A DNA stretch of 58,867 bases from an uncultured Eubacterium sp. (GCA_910579145.1 CAJTTQ010000004.1:16044-74910), one strand, 5' to 3'; positions 23,834 through 32,561 are shown, numbered from the stretch's first letter. Notes: generated from the letters alone by a model not told the origin. Numbers and translations are program-made.

Positions 23834-24571
23834 CTAGTCATCGATATCTTTTTCAAATTCGAGAATCTTTCCCGTCTTCGCATCAATCTTTACATCATAC
23901 TCATACATTCCCTGTACGAGTTCAATTTCATACACTTTGATCCCATCGTCCGTGTCCCGCTTCGCTTTCACGATCGTGGCACCCGGTGCTTTTTTCTGCG
24001 CGATCGATTTCGCCTTCTCCAATCCGATGTCCTTGCCGTCCGCTCCTGACGATCCACCAGAAGCCAAAAGCTTCCACTCGTACTCTAATAATTTTCCCGA
24101 CTTGGCATCATATACCAGCTTATAACTCTTACTCTTGTTACTCAGTTTTACCTTGTACTCCGCCCTTCCGTCATCATATGTTAAAGCCGTGCCGAGTACC
24201 GTCGCCTTTTTCACTTTATTCCTTGCCTTTTTCTGAATGGCCTTTTTAGAAATATTTTTCTTATTCTGGTCCTGAATGGGCGGGTTATTGATCTCCCAGT
24301 CATATTGGAGCAATTTCCCATCCGATGCGCGGTACTCAAAATTATGCTCTTTGCCAGCCTTCAGAAGTTCTACCTCGTAGACCCGGACCCCATCCTCATA
24401 ATCCGCCCCCACTTTGATCACCGTAGCCGAAGGAACTTTTTTAAGAGCTGCTTTTTTCGCCTGTTCCACACTTGTCATCTTTTTCGCTTCTACTGTATCC
24501 GTGCCGGATAAAATAGAAAAAACAAAAAAGAACATGCAGCAAACCATTACACTCTGAATCGTCTTTTTCAT
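23834..24571 (-). CDS. Secreted triple-PepSY domain protein
   Basis: Exported protein of 245 residues with a signal peptide (about 1-29, ending VEA). Three PepSY-type repeats occupy about residues 33-95, 105-165 and 183-243. Each has a helix (EQAKKAALKKVPSA; KKAIQKKARNKVKKA; EKAKSIAQKKAPGA), a central DDG/EDG-x-x-x-Y-E/K-V strand and a G-K-[IL]-L-[EQ]-[YF] end. PepSY domains are thought to inhibit or chaperone proteases, or to coat the surface. It is encoded upstream of a lipoprotein prolyl isomerase in the same operon. High lysine content fits binding to the anionic wall. Confidence 0.9.
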   Translation of the reverse strand: MKKTIQSVMVCCMFFFVFSILSGTDTVEAKKMTSVEQAKKAALKKVPSATVIKVGADYEDGVRVYEVELLKAGKEHNFEYRASDGKLLQYDWEINNPPIQDQNKKNISKKAIQKKARNKVKKATVLGTALTYDDGRAEYKVKLSNKSKSYKLVYDAKSGKLLEYEWKLLASGGSSGADGKDIGLEKAKSIAQKKAPGATIVKAKRDTDDGIKVYEIELVQGMYEYDVKIDAKTGKILEFEKDIDD

Positions 24572-24617
24572 CCGTTCTCATCCTTTCTCCATTTCATAAA
24601 AATGATTGCTTTTTACA

Positions 24618-24658
24618 ATTATAAAGTCTATTACTTCTTTTTGTCAATCATTTGTCAA
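24618..24658 (-). promoter_or_regulatory. Promoter of the PepSY/isomerase operon
   Basis: TTGACA (24647-24642) and TATAAT (24623-24618), 18-base spacer. A second TTGACA lies 11 bases further upstream (24658-24653). Confidence 0.8.
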
Positions 24659-24676
24659 GTTTTTAGGCTTTTTTAT

Positions 24677-24698
24677 AAAAGATTTCTCACGAAAAATC
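24677..24698 (-). terminator. Terminator after the STM4011-like gene
   Basis: GATTTTTCGTGAGAAATC on the minus strand forms a short stem followed by TTTTAT, 18 bases after the stop. Confidence 0.5.
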
Positions 24699-24715
24699 CT
24701 GACAAAGACACTGGA

Positions 24716-25579
24716 TCATTTCCCCTCAATGAGCTCACTCGGAATCCGAAATGCCGCATACGGCGAAAACATCTGCAATTCCTGTATATCGCTGCGGTTT
24801 CCATAACAGAGATAGCACCCGCACACACCCCTTGTACAGATTTTGGGAGCCAGTCCCGCTAACCCGTCTGTATACAGATTTCCCATTTTGGTATGACAAT
24901 TGATACACGGCCGGACGATCCCGTCTCCCTGCACCAAAACTGCGTCCCCACAGGCACTGGCATCCACCGGGATATGGCGCAGTTCCAAGGGGAACAAAGG
25001 ATCCAGCTCCGACCACGCCTGCCTCTCCCCCGCCGTATACGGCCTGCCGAGGCCATCCATCTTATTGATCCAAAAATAGACCGAACCATCAAGCCGCGAC
25101 CGGAGTTCGCGAAACAGTTCCAACTGCCCCGGCACACCAACTGCCCCGACGCAAAATGACACACCCGCCTCCCGCAGCCGGCCGCATTGCCGCAAAAACG
25201 CATCCACCGACGTCATCTCCGGATGGAAGGTTCCCCAAAGCCGCAGCTTTTCTAGGTTACCGCCACATTCACGGAACCAATCGAACATATCCCTCACCGG
25301 AAAACTAAAATTACTCTGGGCTCCCACGGCCTGTATATCAGGCATCGCGCTCAGTTCCGCCATCCCCTGCCAGTAATACGTATGGATGAGCGCTTCCCCG
25401 TACGGTACGATCTGGACCGTTCCCTGAAATGCTTCCTGCGCCATCTTCCTGACAAAGAGGAACAACTGCTGCCTGTCACGCTCCTTTTGCCGCCCGCTCT
25501 CCCTGTTTTTCGAAAACGGGCAGTAGGAACAATCATAGTTGCAAAATGCCAAACTCCCCCGGTAATAAATATGCTTCAT
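24716..25579 (-). CDS. STM4011-family radical SAM protein
   Basis: Radical S-adenosylmethionine enzyme of 287 residues. The [4Fe-4S] motif is FCNYDCSYC (C-x3-C-x2-C, residues 13-20). A second Cys-rich group near the C-terminus (CINCH, then CTRGVCGCYLC, about residues 229-260) looks like an auxiliary iron-sulfur site of the SPASM/twitch kind. The protein is the last gene of an operon whose five members match, in order, the STM4015-4014-4013-4012-4011 set named after Salmonella locus tags. Its start overlaps the STM4012-like stop by four bases. The substrate is unknown; modification of a peptide or small metabolite is inference. Confidence 0.88.
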   Translation of the reverse strand: MKHIYYRGSLAFCNYDCSYCPFSKNRESGRQKERDRQQLFLFVRKMAQEAFQGTVQIVPYGEALIHTYYWQGMAELSAMPDIQAVGAQSNFSFPVRDMFDWFRECGGNLEKLRLWGTFHPEMTSVDAFLRQCGRLREAGVSFCVGAVGVPGQLELFRELRSRLDGSVYFWINKMDGLGRPYTAGERQAWSELDPLFPLELRHIPVDASACGDAVLVQGDGIVRPCINCHTKMGNLYTDGLAGLAPKICTRGVCGCYLCYGNRSDIQELQMFSPYAAFRIPSELIEGK

Positions 25580-26964
25580 CCATCTCCCTCCGCACGCGGC
25601 GGCACATTTTCCCCAGAGGACATACTTTTCTCAGAGGGCATATCTCTCCCAGATGAGCCGGAAATGAGCATCGGCCCCAGATGATCTGACAGCGAAAAAC
25701 CCTCTTCGGTCAGCCGGATCACCCCCTCCTTCTCAAAGGCATGACCCCTCGCGATCCACTCACGTAAAACCGGAAAATCCGCTTCCAAATCCCTTGAAAA
25801 ATAAGCCGCGTAATCTTCCTTTGAAATGCCGCAGTCAAACAATACGTTTTTGATCACAAACCGCCGCCGCTGTTCCTCCTCCGAAAGAAGATAACCATGC
25901 CTGATCTCCCGATAATCGAGCTCATCCATGTACTGCCGCAGATTTGCCATGCACTCACTGTGCCGCACCGCATAAGGCGTGCAGAAATGAAGATGGTCGA
26001 TGTAACTCCGTCCGCCGCATCCGATGGAAACCGTATTTCCAAACCCGCAGCTGGCAGACCTCCCTCCCCCGTTCCCACAGTCATCGCCCATATCCTCCGT
26101 GGCTCCGCCTGTTGCGTTACCAGCGTTGCTGCCAGCGTAGTCCTCTCTCACAAACCGTCTCATCGAATAAGGAATATAACCGTGTTCCCTTAAATACTGG
26201 CGGATTCCCAGATACATCCCATATGTGTCCGCAGGGCGCCTAACCCCTTTTTTATATAAATAAGTATCCGGTTTAATATACAGTGGGTACACGAACAATT
26301 CCTCCGGTCCGAACGAAATCGCCCGGTCTGCTGATTTAAGCAGGCTCTCCCATGTCTGCCCCGGAATGCCGTAGATCAGATCCAGATTTACACACGCAAA
26401 TCCCACGCCCCGGATCCGTTCCAACGCGCGCTCAACCTGTTCCGGCGTGTGGTTCCGGTGGATTGCTTTCAGCTCCTCCCCATAGAAACTCTGCACTCCC
26501 ATACTGATCCTCGTCACATGATGCTCTTTTAATAGCAGCAGTTTCTCCTCCGTCGTCTGTCCCGGCGACGTCTCTACGATCACGGGATGTCCCTGTTCCT
26601 CAAACCCCATCGCATCCGAAGCGATGCGAAACACCCGTTCCAGCAGTCTCTCCGGCAGAAGAAGCGGCGTCCCGCCCCCGAGCGTCAGATCCGCAAAAAC
26701 CGTCCGCGCGTGTAAGGCAGACGACCACTGCGCCGCCTGCCGCTCCATGGCTCCCACATATTGTTCCATCAAATCCTCTCCCTGTCCGGCGACGGAAAAT
26801 AGATTGCAGTAACCACATTTACTCTGGCAGAAAGGGATGTGGATATATAAACTATTCTCGCGTCCAGACAGCCGCCCCGCGTAATCCTCCCACCGGATCC
26901 CCGTAAGAGGACCATATGCCGTCTTATGGGGATAACTGTACATGTATTGTATATAAGGATCCAT
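25576..26964 (-). CDS. STM4012-family radical SAM protein (HemN-like)
   Basis: Radical SAM enzyme of 462 residues related to coproporphyrinogen dehydrogenase/HemW. The ATG at 26964, after GAGGGCTAGG, is chosen because it yields MDPYIQYMYSYPHKTAYGPL, the family-type N-terminus. The cluster motif is IPFCQSKCGYCNLFS (C-x3-C-x2-C). HemN-like landmarks follow: FADLTLGGGTPLLLP, VETSPGQTTEEKL, ISMGVQSFYGEEL and NLDLIYGIPGQTWES. A Gly/Cys-rich insert (about residues 275-310) precedes the C-terminal wing. True heme synthesis is unlikely given the fixed neighbourhood of four other unassigned genes. Translationally coupled to the STM4011-like gene. Confidence 0.9.
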   Translation of the reverse strand: MDPYIQYMYSYPHKTAYGPLTGIRWEDYAGRLSGRENSLYIHIPFCQSKCGYCNLFSVAGQGEDLMEQYVGAMERQAAQWSSALHARTVFADLTLGGGTPLLLPERLLERVFRIASDAMGFEEQGHPVIVETSPGQTTEEKLLLLKEHHVTRISMGVQSFYGEELKAIHRNHTPEQVERALERIRGVGFACVNLDLIYGIPGQTWESLLKSADRAISFGPEELFVYPLYIKPDTYLYKKGVRRPADTYGMYLGIRQYLREHGYIPYSMRRFVREDYAGSNAGNATGGATEDMGDDCGNGGGRSASCGFGNTVSIGCGGRSYIDHLHFCTPYAVRHSECMANLRQYMDELDYREIRHGYLLSEEEQRRRFVIKNVLFDCGISKEDYAAYFSRDLEADFPVLREWIARGHAFEKEGVIRLTEEGFSLSDHLGPMLISGSSGRDMPSEKSMSSGENVPPRAEGDG

Positions 26965-27009
26965 CCTAGCCCTCATTTCAACTCTTTTGACCTTTTGCAA
27001 AAGGCGCCA

Positions 27010-27813
27010 TCATAAGAAAAAATGTTTATACGGAACCGTATTTACGATTGGATGATTAAAACCGTGATACCAGTATCCATCCTCCCCATAACATGTTCCG
27101 TGGTCGGAACAGCATATGACAAATACGTCCCCCTTTTTTCCAAACGCCTCAAATAACCGCCCGAGTTCATGATCCACATAGCGCAGCGCCGCCCGGTGCG
27201 TCTCTATGTCATCACGCCGCTTCCCCTCTTCATAAAAATAATTCGGATAGTGAAGGGCGGAAATGTTCAGATACAGAAAAATAAGCGGCTCCGCTGACAG
27301 TGTTTCCAGCTTGCGCACCGCAAAATCGACCTGATTTTTTGCCGACTCCTTTACCTTGCAGCCAAAAGAGGGGTTCCAGTAACTGTGCCGGAAGTAGGCC
27401 GGCATCACTTTTCCCACATCCGTGCGCTTGTCAAAAAAACTCAGGCCGCCGATACAATACGTATCGTACCCTGCCCGCCCAAGTCCCTCCACGAACGTCG
27501 CGCCCTCAAACGAATAGGCCCCCTCGGGGGCTTTGCGCCCCATGCCGATATCTTCGGAGAAAAACAATGTTTCCCGCTTCTTCATATCGCGCACGCCGTC
27601 ATCGATCGGTAAAAATCCCGCGAACATCGCCTGATGGGACGGATACGTAAAATTACCAGACGCCTGGCATTTGCGCCATTTGCCATAGCGGTTCAGTACC
27701 GGCGTCCCCCCGCGCTCCTGTTCCTCAATCGCCGCGTCATACCGCAGGGAATCGAGGCAGACAAATAAAAAATGGCATTTGCCCACGATCTCATTCATAT
27801 CGACCTGTTCCAT
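27010..27813 (-). CDS. STM4013/SEN3800-family alkaline-phosphatase-like hydrolase
   Basis: Metal-dependent hydrolase of 267 residues in the sulfatase/phosphatase superfamily. The N-terminal metal site appears as FVCLDSLRYDAA. The nucleophile region is GNFTYPSHQAMFAGFLP, with Thr or Ser in the usual place. The C-terminal metal ligands are in VICCSDHGTCYGEDGYWYHG, with an H at GFNHP. It lacks the CxPxR formylglycine motif of true sulfatases, so a phosphoester or phosphonate substrate is more likely than a sulfate ester. No signal peptide, so it acts in the cytoplasm. The start follows AAATGAGG and overlaps the STM4014-like gene by 19 bases. Confidence 0.87.
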   Translation of the reverse strand: MEQVDMNEIVGKCHFLFVCLDSLRYDAAIEEQERGGTPVLNRYGKWRKCQASGNFTYPSHQAMFAGFLPIDDGVRDMKKRETLFFSEDIGMGRKAPEGAYSFEGATFVEGLGRAGYDTYCIGGLSFFDKRTDVGKVMPAYFRHSYWNPSFGCKVKESAKNQVDFAVRKLETLSAEPLIFLYLNISALHYPNYFYEEGKRRDDIETHRAALRYVDHELGRLFEAFGKKGDVFVICCSDHGTCYGEDGYWYHGFNHPIVNTVPYKHFFL

Positions 27814-28835
27814 AATTTCCTCATTTCCCCGACCTGCTGCTTATAGATCGTATTCTCCGCGTAAATATCCTGATAGATCAGATCTCCCTGTCCATTGATC
27901 TCAATGATGCGCGGCCGCAGCGTCCCTTTCTCCAAAAGAATATCGATCCCCGCCGACAAAAGTCCGGGGAACAGTTTCATGGCATCCCGGCAAAGACAAC
28001 GAATCTCCATGACGACCTGCTCTGCAAGTCCCAGTTTCCGCCAGTCCAAAGGCGCATTGTTCAGATGGAGGTTCGTGATCGGCCCGCTTGACTGTCTGGC
28101 GACGATAAACGCCATTTCCCCGAACTGCCATACGACACGCAGATCAACACTTTTTCCCTGATACGACGCTTTCGGATGCCATCGCTCGACGATCACACCG
28201 AGGGACAAAACGGACCGCAAAAGGGCCGCGATCTCCTCCCTCTCATCCAGCCGGTATATCTTTTTTGTATTGACCAGCTCCCCGCCAAGCACCCGGCACG
28301 ATGTATACGCCGCTTCCCGGCCGCTCCCCGGAAACTTCCGGTAGGCGACGACACCGGCCGCGCCGGAGCTGTACGATGGCTTAATAAAAACAGAGGATGC
28401 CTGACATCGGCACATCATCTCCTCCAGACGTTCCACTGCGCCATCTGCCCTTCCCGGCTCCTCTGCTTTTAAAACCTCTTCCGAGATCATCTCTGTCACG
28501 GCGGTTCCGTGTTCGGTCAGTTTTTTCTTGCAATTAAATTTATCCAAAACGCTCTCGATGCCCGCAGGCGTATTTAAAAATACACACCCCCGGTTTTCCA
28601 GTCCGCGGAGCCGGGAACGGTATGCCGACACCTGCCCGTTCATCTGCAAAAGATCTGACGTCGTGTACGAGGGCGGGTCGATCTTCACGACTCCGCCGCT
28701 CAGGTCGGCACGCTCTGCTTCCGTCCAGTCGATAAATTCTACTGGCACTTGGCACTCACCTGCCGCCTTTTCAAAAAATTCCTTCCGTTTGGAACCTTTC
28801 GTTCCTAACAGGTACAACTTCTCTGTCATTTCCAC
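27795..28835 (-). CDS. STM4014-family protein, ATP-grasp-like
   Basis: Protein of 346 residues (GTG at 28835, or 344 from an ATG at 28829). The first 100 residues look like a pre-ATP-grasp domain with a region on DPP...LLQMNGQVSAYRS. The centre contains SVFIKPSYSSGAAGVVAYR, like the ATP-grasp lysine strand and glycine loop. The C-terminal part has DLRVVWQFGEMAFIVARQS and ends with the metal-binding strand PRIIEINGQGD. ATP-grasp enzymes join carboxylates to amines or thiols, so the protein may ligate an amino acid or peptide in the pathway. It overlaps the preceding gene by three bases at most. Confidence 0.85.
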   Translation of the reverse strand: MEMTEKLYLLGTKGSKRKEFFEKAAGECQVPVEFIDWTEAERADLSGGVVKIDPPSYTTSDLLQMNGQVSAYRSRLRGLENRGCVFLNTPAGIESVLDKFNCKKKLTEHGTAVTEMISEEVLKAEEPGRADGAVERLEEMMCRCQASSVFIKPSYSSGAAGVVAYRKFPGSGREAAYTSCRVLGGELVNTKKIYRLDEREEIAALLRSVLSLGVIVERWHPKASYQGKSVDLRVVWQFGEMAFIVARQSSGPITNLHLNNAPLDWRKLGLAEQVVMEIRCLCRDAMKLFPGLLSAGIDILLEKGTLRPRIIEINGQGDLIYQDIYAENTIYKQQVGEMRKLWNRSI

Positions 28836-29692
28836 TATTCCGTCAGCATCGGATAACGATAAATCTCTCCATCGTACTCATCATCTTCCTGCTGGTCGTC
28901 CACATCCACATCTGCCTGCAGTTCCTGTAGTTTTTCCATCATCTCATCCGACATATAATGATAACTCAGATCCACTTCTTTGATGTTATCGTATTGGGGG
29001 ACCTCATTGAGGATCCATTGTCCGCCCTTATCGGTCATCGTCCCGCAGGAGAGATCAAGCTTATGTATCTGCTTCATATAGCGGCTCTTCACTACTGTCT
29101 CCGCGATCTCATCCTGAATCTCACTGTCTAAGAGGCCGAGTTCTTCCAGTTTTGGAAAATCCGACTGTTCCAGCATGGCCGTGATATCCTCGATCCCACC
29201 GTCAAATCCGTAATCCTCAATCCCCATATAAAGCGACAAACGCTTCAGCGCCGGCAGTTTTGCCGCCCCGATACTCGCCAGCACATCCTTGGGAAGTCCG
29301 CCGCAGATGATCTCCAGGCTTTTCAGATTTTCATGCTTCATACTGCCCAGAGAAAGATTCGTACTGCCTTTGATCGTCAGCTCCTCGAGCTGCGGCATCG
29401 CCGCCCACAGTTTGCTGTAATCGGCCTGCTCGATCCACGAGACTTCACACTCTTCAAAATCCATATCCCCGATATACAGACTTTTAATCCCGGCAAACTG
29501 ATCTCCATGTTCCACCATGCCGTCGATGATCGGCTGCGCACTGTTCTCCCAGGATTCCCCCCAGCAGCCGATCACGAGTTTGTCAAGCTGCGCAAGTTCT
29601 GGATCCGCCAGAATATCGTCGATCATCGTTTTTGAATTTTTATTACTCTCGCTATAATCTTCCCATGTGTAAAAATACTTTTTGCTCTTCAT
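28835..29692 (-). CDS. STM4015-family leucine-rich-repeat protein
   Basis: Cytoplasmic protein of 285 residues without signal or membrane segments. From about residue 80 it has irregular leucine-rich repeats of 25-30 residues (LEELTIKGSTNLSLGS; LKSLEIICGGLPKDV; LKRLSLYMGIEDYG; LEELGLLDSEIQD; IHKLDLSCGTMTDKG; IKEVDLSYHYMSD). The first 75 residues (YTWEDYSESNKNSKTMIDDI; LVIGCWGESWENS) are family-specific. It ends in a very acidic tail. It is the first of the five STM401x genes. An LRR protein in a radical SAM/ATP-grasp operon could present or recognise the substrate; that is inference. Confidence 0.87.
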   Translation of the reverse strand: MKSKKYFYTWEDYSESNKNSKTMIDDILADPELAQLDKLVIGCWGESWENSAQPIIDGMVEHGDQFAGIKSLYIGDMDFEECEVSWIEQADYSKLWAAMPQLEELTIKGSTNLSLGSMKHENLKSLEIICGGLPKDVLASIGAAKLPALKRLSLYMGIEDYGFDGGIEDITAMLEQSDFPKLEELGLLDSEIQDEIAETVVKSRYMKQIHKLDLSCGTMTDKGGQWILNEVPQYDNIKEVDLSYHYMSDEMMEKLQELQADVDVDDQQEDDEYDGEIYRYPMLTE

Positions 29693-29707
29693 CCTTACCT
29701 CCTCGTA

Positions 29708-29896
29708 TTATGCACGCGTCTCCCGCGCTATTTTTTTCGCTTTCTTTTCCACCACCTTGCGCGGCACCATGACCTGACGTCCGCAGCCCATGCACCGCAG
29801 CCGGAAATCCATACCTACACGCAGGATCTCCCAGCGGTTTTCGCCGCAGGGGTGAGGTTTTTTCATCTCCACTAACTGCCCAACTTCAAATTCCAT
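29708..29896 (-). CDS. DUF951 (YyzM-like) small zinc-ribbon-like protein
   Basis: Protein of 62 residues with the DUF951 pattern: FEVGQLVEMKKPHPCGENRW followed by RCMGCGRQVMVPR. Cysteines at C17 and the CxxC pair may bind zinc. The family is universal in Firmicutes, is usually found near chromosome-partition and replication genes, and has no assigned role. Here it is 15 bases upstream of the STM4015-like gene and so likely leads that operon together with a small membrane protein. The ATG follows a GAGG-containing site. Confidence 0.9.
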   Translation of the reverse strand: MEFEVGQLVEMKKPHPCGENRWEILRVGMDFRLRCMGCGRQVMVPRKVVEKKAKKIARETRA

Positions 29897-29928
29897 TATT
29901 TTAGCCTCAACTCTTTACCTTATCGCTA

Positions 29929-30114
29929 TCAAAGGAACATTTTCAATATCATCACGACCCAGAACCCCAGTCCGAACAGCAGCAGGCAAAACTGGAAAAT
30001 ATGGTCTGCTTTGTCTATATTCCCCTGCATACTCTCCTTTTTCTTCCGATCTGCCTCTACCGTCCCGTCTATGATATCCCGGATCCTGTCTTTTATACTG
30101 TATTCTGCCGACAT
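29929..30114 (-). CDS. Small single-pass membrane protein
   Basis: Protein of 61 residues. The ATG at 30114 is used rather than the distant upstream start, which would lie inside the promoter. The N-terminal 40 residues are charged and helical (KDRIRDIIDGTVEADRKKKE) and may form a coiled coil. The C-terminus is one membrane helix (about 38-60, IFQFCLLLFGLGFWVVMILK). It is the first gene behind the promoter at 30165-30193, 32 bases before DUF951. Unrecognised; the tail-anchored layout suggests a membrane adaptor. Confidence 0.65.
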   Translation of the reverse strand: MSAEYSIKDRIRDIIDGTVEADRKKKESMQGNIDKADHIFQFCLLLFGLGFWVVMILKMFL

Positions 30115-30164
30115 CGTACCATCCTTTCCCGCCGCTCCAAAGCTCGCAGCTTCCTTCCTTTTAA

Positions 30165-30193
30165 ATAGTAACACAAACTGACCGGCAATACAA
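30165..30193 (-). promoter_or_regulatory. Promoter of the small-membrane-protein/DUF951/STM401x operon
   Basis: TTGTAT (30193-30188) and TACTAT (30170-30165), 17-base spacer, with an extended -10 TG. It lies downstream of nrdD, so the operon need not depend on nrdD transcription. Confidence 0.6.
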
Positions 30194-30240
30194 GAACATT
30201 CCTTCGCGGACATACCCCAGCCGATCTATCCTGTCGGATC

Positions 30241-32418
30241 TTACAAATGCAGCACCCTGTCTTTGATCTCCTGCGTGCGCCCCTGGTTCCAGAACTGCGT
30301 ACCGATATACCCACATGTACGGCGGGCGACAAACAATTTTGACTGATCCGTGTTTCCACAGTTCGGACACTCCCACACAAGCTTGCCGTACTCATCCTCT
30401 TTGATCACGACTTCGCCGGAATATCCACATTGTTCACAAAAATCACTCTTCGTATTCAGTTCGGCGTACATGATATTTTCGTAAATATGCCGCATCACCG
30501 AGAGAACGGCGGGAATGTTGTCCTGCATGTTCGGAACCTCGACATAGCTGATGGCGCCGCCGGGCGACAGCTTTTGAAACTCCGATTCAAAACTGAGCTT
30601 GCTGAACGCGTCGATCTCCTCGGTCACATGGATATGATAACTATTGGTAATGTAGTTTTTATCCGTCACGCCCTGGATCACCCCAAACCGTCTCTGCAGG
30701 CATTTGGCAAACTTATATGTCGTGGACTCCATCGGCGTCCCGTATACCGAGTAACTGATGCGTTCGGCCGCTTTCCACTCGGCGCATTTATCATTCAGGC
30801 GTTTCATGACTGCCAGCGCAAACTCCCGGCCTTCCGGGTCCGTATGCGACTTCCCGGTCATGCGCATACACATCTCATACAAGCCGGCATAGCCGAGCGA
30901 GATCGTAGAATATCCGTCGTAGAGGAGCTTATCGATCTTCTCGCCTTTTTTCAGCCTCGCCAGTGCCCCGTGCTGCCACAGGATCGGCGCCACATCCGAA
31001 GTCGTTCCGAGAAGGCGCTCATGACGGCAGCGCAGCGCGCGGTGGCACAATTCCAGCCGCTCGTCGAGAATCTTCCAGAATTTATCCTCATCGCCATAAG
31101 AGGAACACGCCACATCCACCAGGTTGATCGTCACGACGCCCTGATTGAACCGGCCGTAATATTTATGGCTTCCGTCCGGATTCCGCTGCCCGTCTTCCAC
31201 AGTCAAAAACGAGCGGCATCCCATGCACGTATACACATCCCCCTGTTTCAGTTCACGCATGACTTTGGCGGAAATATAGTCCGGCACCATGCGTTTGGCG
31301 GTACAGGCGGCCGCCAGTTCCGTCAGGTAGTAAAACTCCGAGCCTTCCTCCATATTGTCCTCGTCGAGTACGTAAATGAGCTTCGGAAACGCCGGCGTGA
31401 TCCACACGCCTTTTTCATTCTTCACGCCCTCGATCCGCTGGCGGAGCACCTCTTCGATCAAAAGCGCCAGATCGTGCCGGGTCTGCCCCTCCACCTCGTC
31501 CAGATAAAGGAACATCGTGACAAACGGAGCCTGTCCGTTACAGGTCATCAGCGTGATGAGCTGGTACTGGATCGTCTGGATCCCTCTCTTGATCTCATCG
31601 GCCAGCCGTTTTTTCACGATCTTTTCCAGCCTGTCGTCCTCGTCAACAAGCCCGAGCCCGACATACTCCTCGCGGACTTCCTCCCGGATCTTCTTTCTGC
31701 TTATGTCCACGAACGGCGCCAGATGCGCCAGGGAAAATGACTGGCCGCCGTACTGGTTACTGGCTACCTGCGCCACGATCTGGGTCGTCACGTTGCACGC
31801 CGTATAGAACGAATGCGGCTTTTCGATCAGCGTATCACTGATGACCGTACCATTCTGCAGCATATCCTCCAGATTCACCAGATCGCAGTTATGTTCCTTC
31901 TGCGCGTAATAATCCGAATCATGAAAATGTATGATCCCCTCTTTATGTGCATCCACCACCTCTTTCGGCAGAAGCAGGCGCATGGACAGATCCTTGCTGA
32001 CCTGGCCCGCCATATAGTCGCGCTGCGTCGAGTTGATCCCGGCGTCCTTATTGGAATTTTCCTGATGGATCTCCTCATTGCTGCACTCGATGAGGGAAAG
32101 GATCTCGCTGTCCGTCGTGTTCGCCTTGCGGGCGATCTCCCGCTGGTAGCGGTATCTCACATACTTTTGGGCGATCTCATACCCGCCCTCTTTCATGATG
32201 CCGATCTCTACCATATCCTGGATATTTTCCACATTTACCGAAAACGGCGACGCCTCGATCTGCGCGCTCACCTGGTTCGTAATGTCTGCCACCTGCAGTA
32301 ACGTCAGCCTTTTGTGTTCCTCGACTTCGAGATTTGCCTTTTGGATCGCGTTACTTATTTTTTCCGGATCAAATTCTACCTCTTCCCCGTTCCGCTTGAT
32401 CACCCTTGTTTTCACCAT
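30241..32418 (-). CDS. nrdD: Anaerobic (class III) ribonucleoside-triphosphate reductase
   Basis: Glycyl-radical enzyme of 725 residues that makes dNTPs from NTPs without oxygen. An N-terminal ATP-cone (residues about 1-95, VIKRNGEEVEFDPEKISNAI) gives allosteric control. The barrel follows, with catalytic cysteines around VYTCMGCRSFLTV. The C-terminal zinc site is CEQCGY...ECPNCGNTD. The radical loop RRTCGYIGTQFWNQGR carries the glycine. The activase gene nrdG, often next to nrdD, is not in this window. The upstream region has a promoter and two NrdR boxes. Confidence 0.97.
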   Translation of the reverse strand: MVKTRVIKRNGEEVEFDPEKISNAIQKANLEVEEHKRLTLLQVADITNQVSAQIEASPFSVNVENIQDMVEIGIMKEGGYEIAQKYVRYRYQREIARKANTTDSEILSLIECSNEEIHQENSNKDAGINSTQRDYMAGQVSKDLSMRLLLPKEVVDAHKEGIIHFHDSDYYAQKEHNCDLVNLEDMLQNGTVISDTLIEKPHSFYTACNVTTQIVAQVASNQYGGQSFSLAHLAPFVDISRKKIREEVREEYVGLGLVDEDDRLEKIVKKRLADEIKRGIQTIQYQLITLMTCNGQAPFVTMFLYLDEVEGQTRHDLALLIEEVLRQRIEGVKNEKGVWITPAFPKLIYVLDEDNMEEGSEFYYLTELAAACTAKRMVPDYISAKVMRELKQGDVYTCMGCRSFLTVEDGQRNPDGSHKYYGRFNQGVVTINLVDVACSSYGDEDKFWKILDERLELCHRALRCRHERLLGTTSDVAPILWQHGALARLKKGEKIDKLLYDGYSTISLGYAGLYEMCMRMTGKSHTDPEGREFALAVMKRLNDKCAEWKAAERISYSVYGTPMESTTYKFAKCLQRRFGVIQGVTDKNYITNSYHIHVTEEIDAFSKLSFESEFQKLSPGGAISYVEVPNMQDNIPAVLSVMRHIYENIMYAELNTKSDFCEQCGYSGEVVIKEDEYGKLVWECPNCGNTDQSKLFVARRTCGYIGTQFWNQGRTQEIKDRVLHL

Positions 32419-32435
32419 GTCTCACATACTCTCCT

Positions 32436-32481
32436 CACTTGATATAGTGCACCTTTTTATAATCGGTACTATATGTTGTGT
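32436..32481 (-). promoter_or_regulatory. Pair of NrdR boxes
   Basis: CACTTGATATAGTGCA (32436-32451) and GTACTATATGTTGTGT (32466-32481) match the palindromic NrdR box ACACwATATnTwGTGT. They are 30 bases apart centre to centre, close to the three helical turns usual for NrdR. Both are downstream of the -10, so binding should block transcription. Confidence 0.85.
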
Positions 32482-32485
32482 TCTA

Positions 32486-32514
32486 ATCATATCACTTGTC
32501 CTGCCGTATGTAAA
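32486..32514 (-). promoter_or_regulatory. Promoter of nrdD
   Basis: TTTACA (32514-32509) and TATGAT (32491-32486), 17-base spacer. The transcription start would fall in the first NrdR box. Confidence 0.75.
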
Positions 32515-32561
32515 GAATAATTTCTAAAAAATTTTTTAAACAGATTTTCCCCATTTTTTTC

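Noticed and set aside
25576..26964. Call as coproporphyrinogen dehydrogenase (hemN)
   Set aside because: HemN-like motifs are present, but the gene is locked into the STM401x operon and no heme gene is nearby.
30430..31740. 436-codon open frame opposite nrdD
   Set aside because: It is antisense to a clearly conserved enzyme. Its His/Arg/Leu-rich product has no domain and the frame has no ribosome site.
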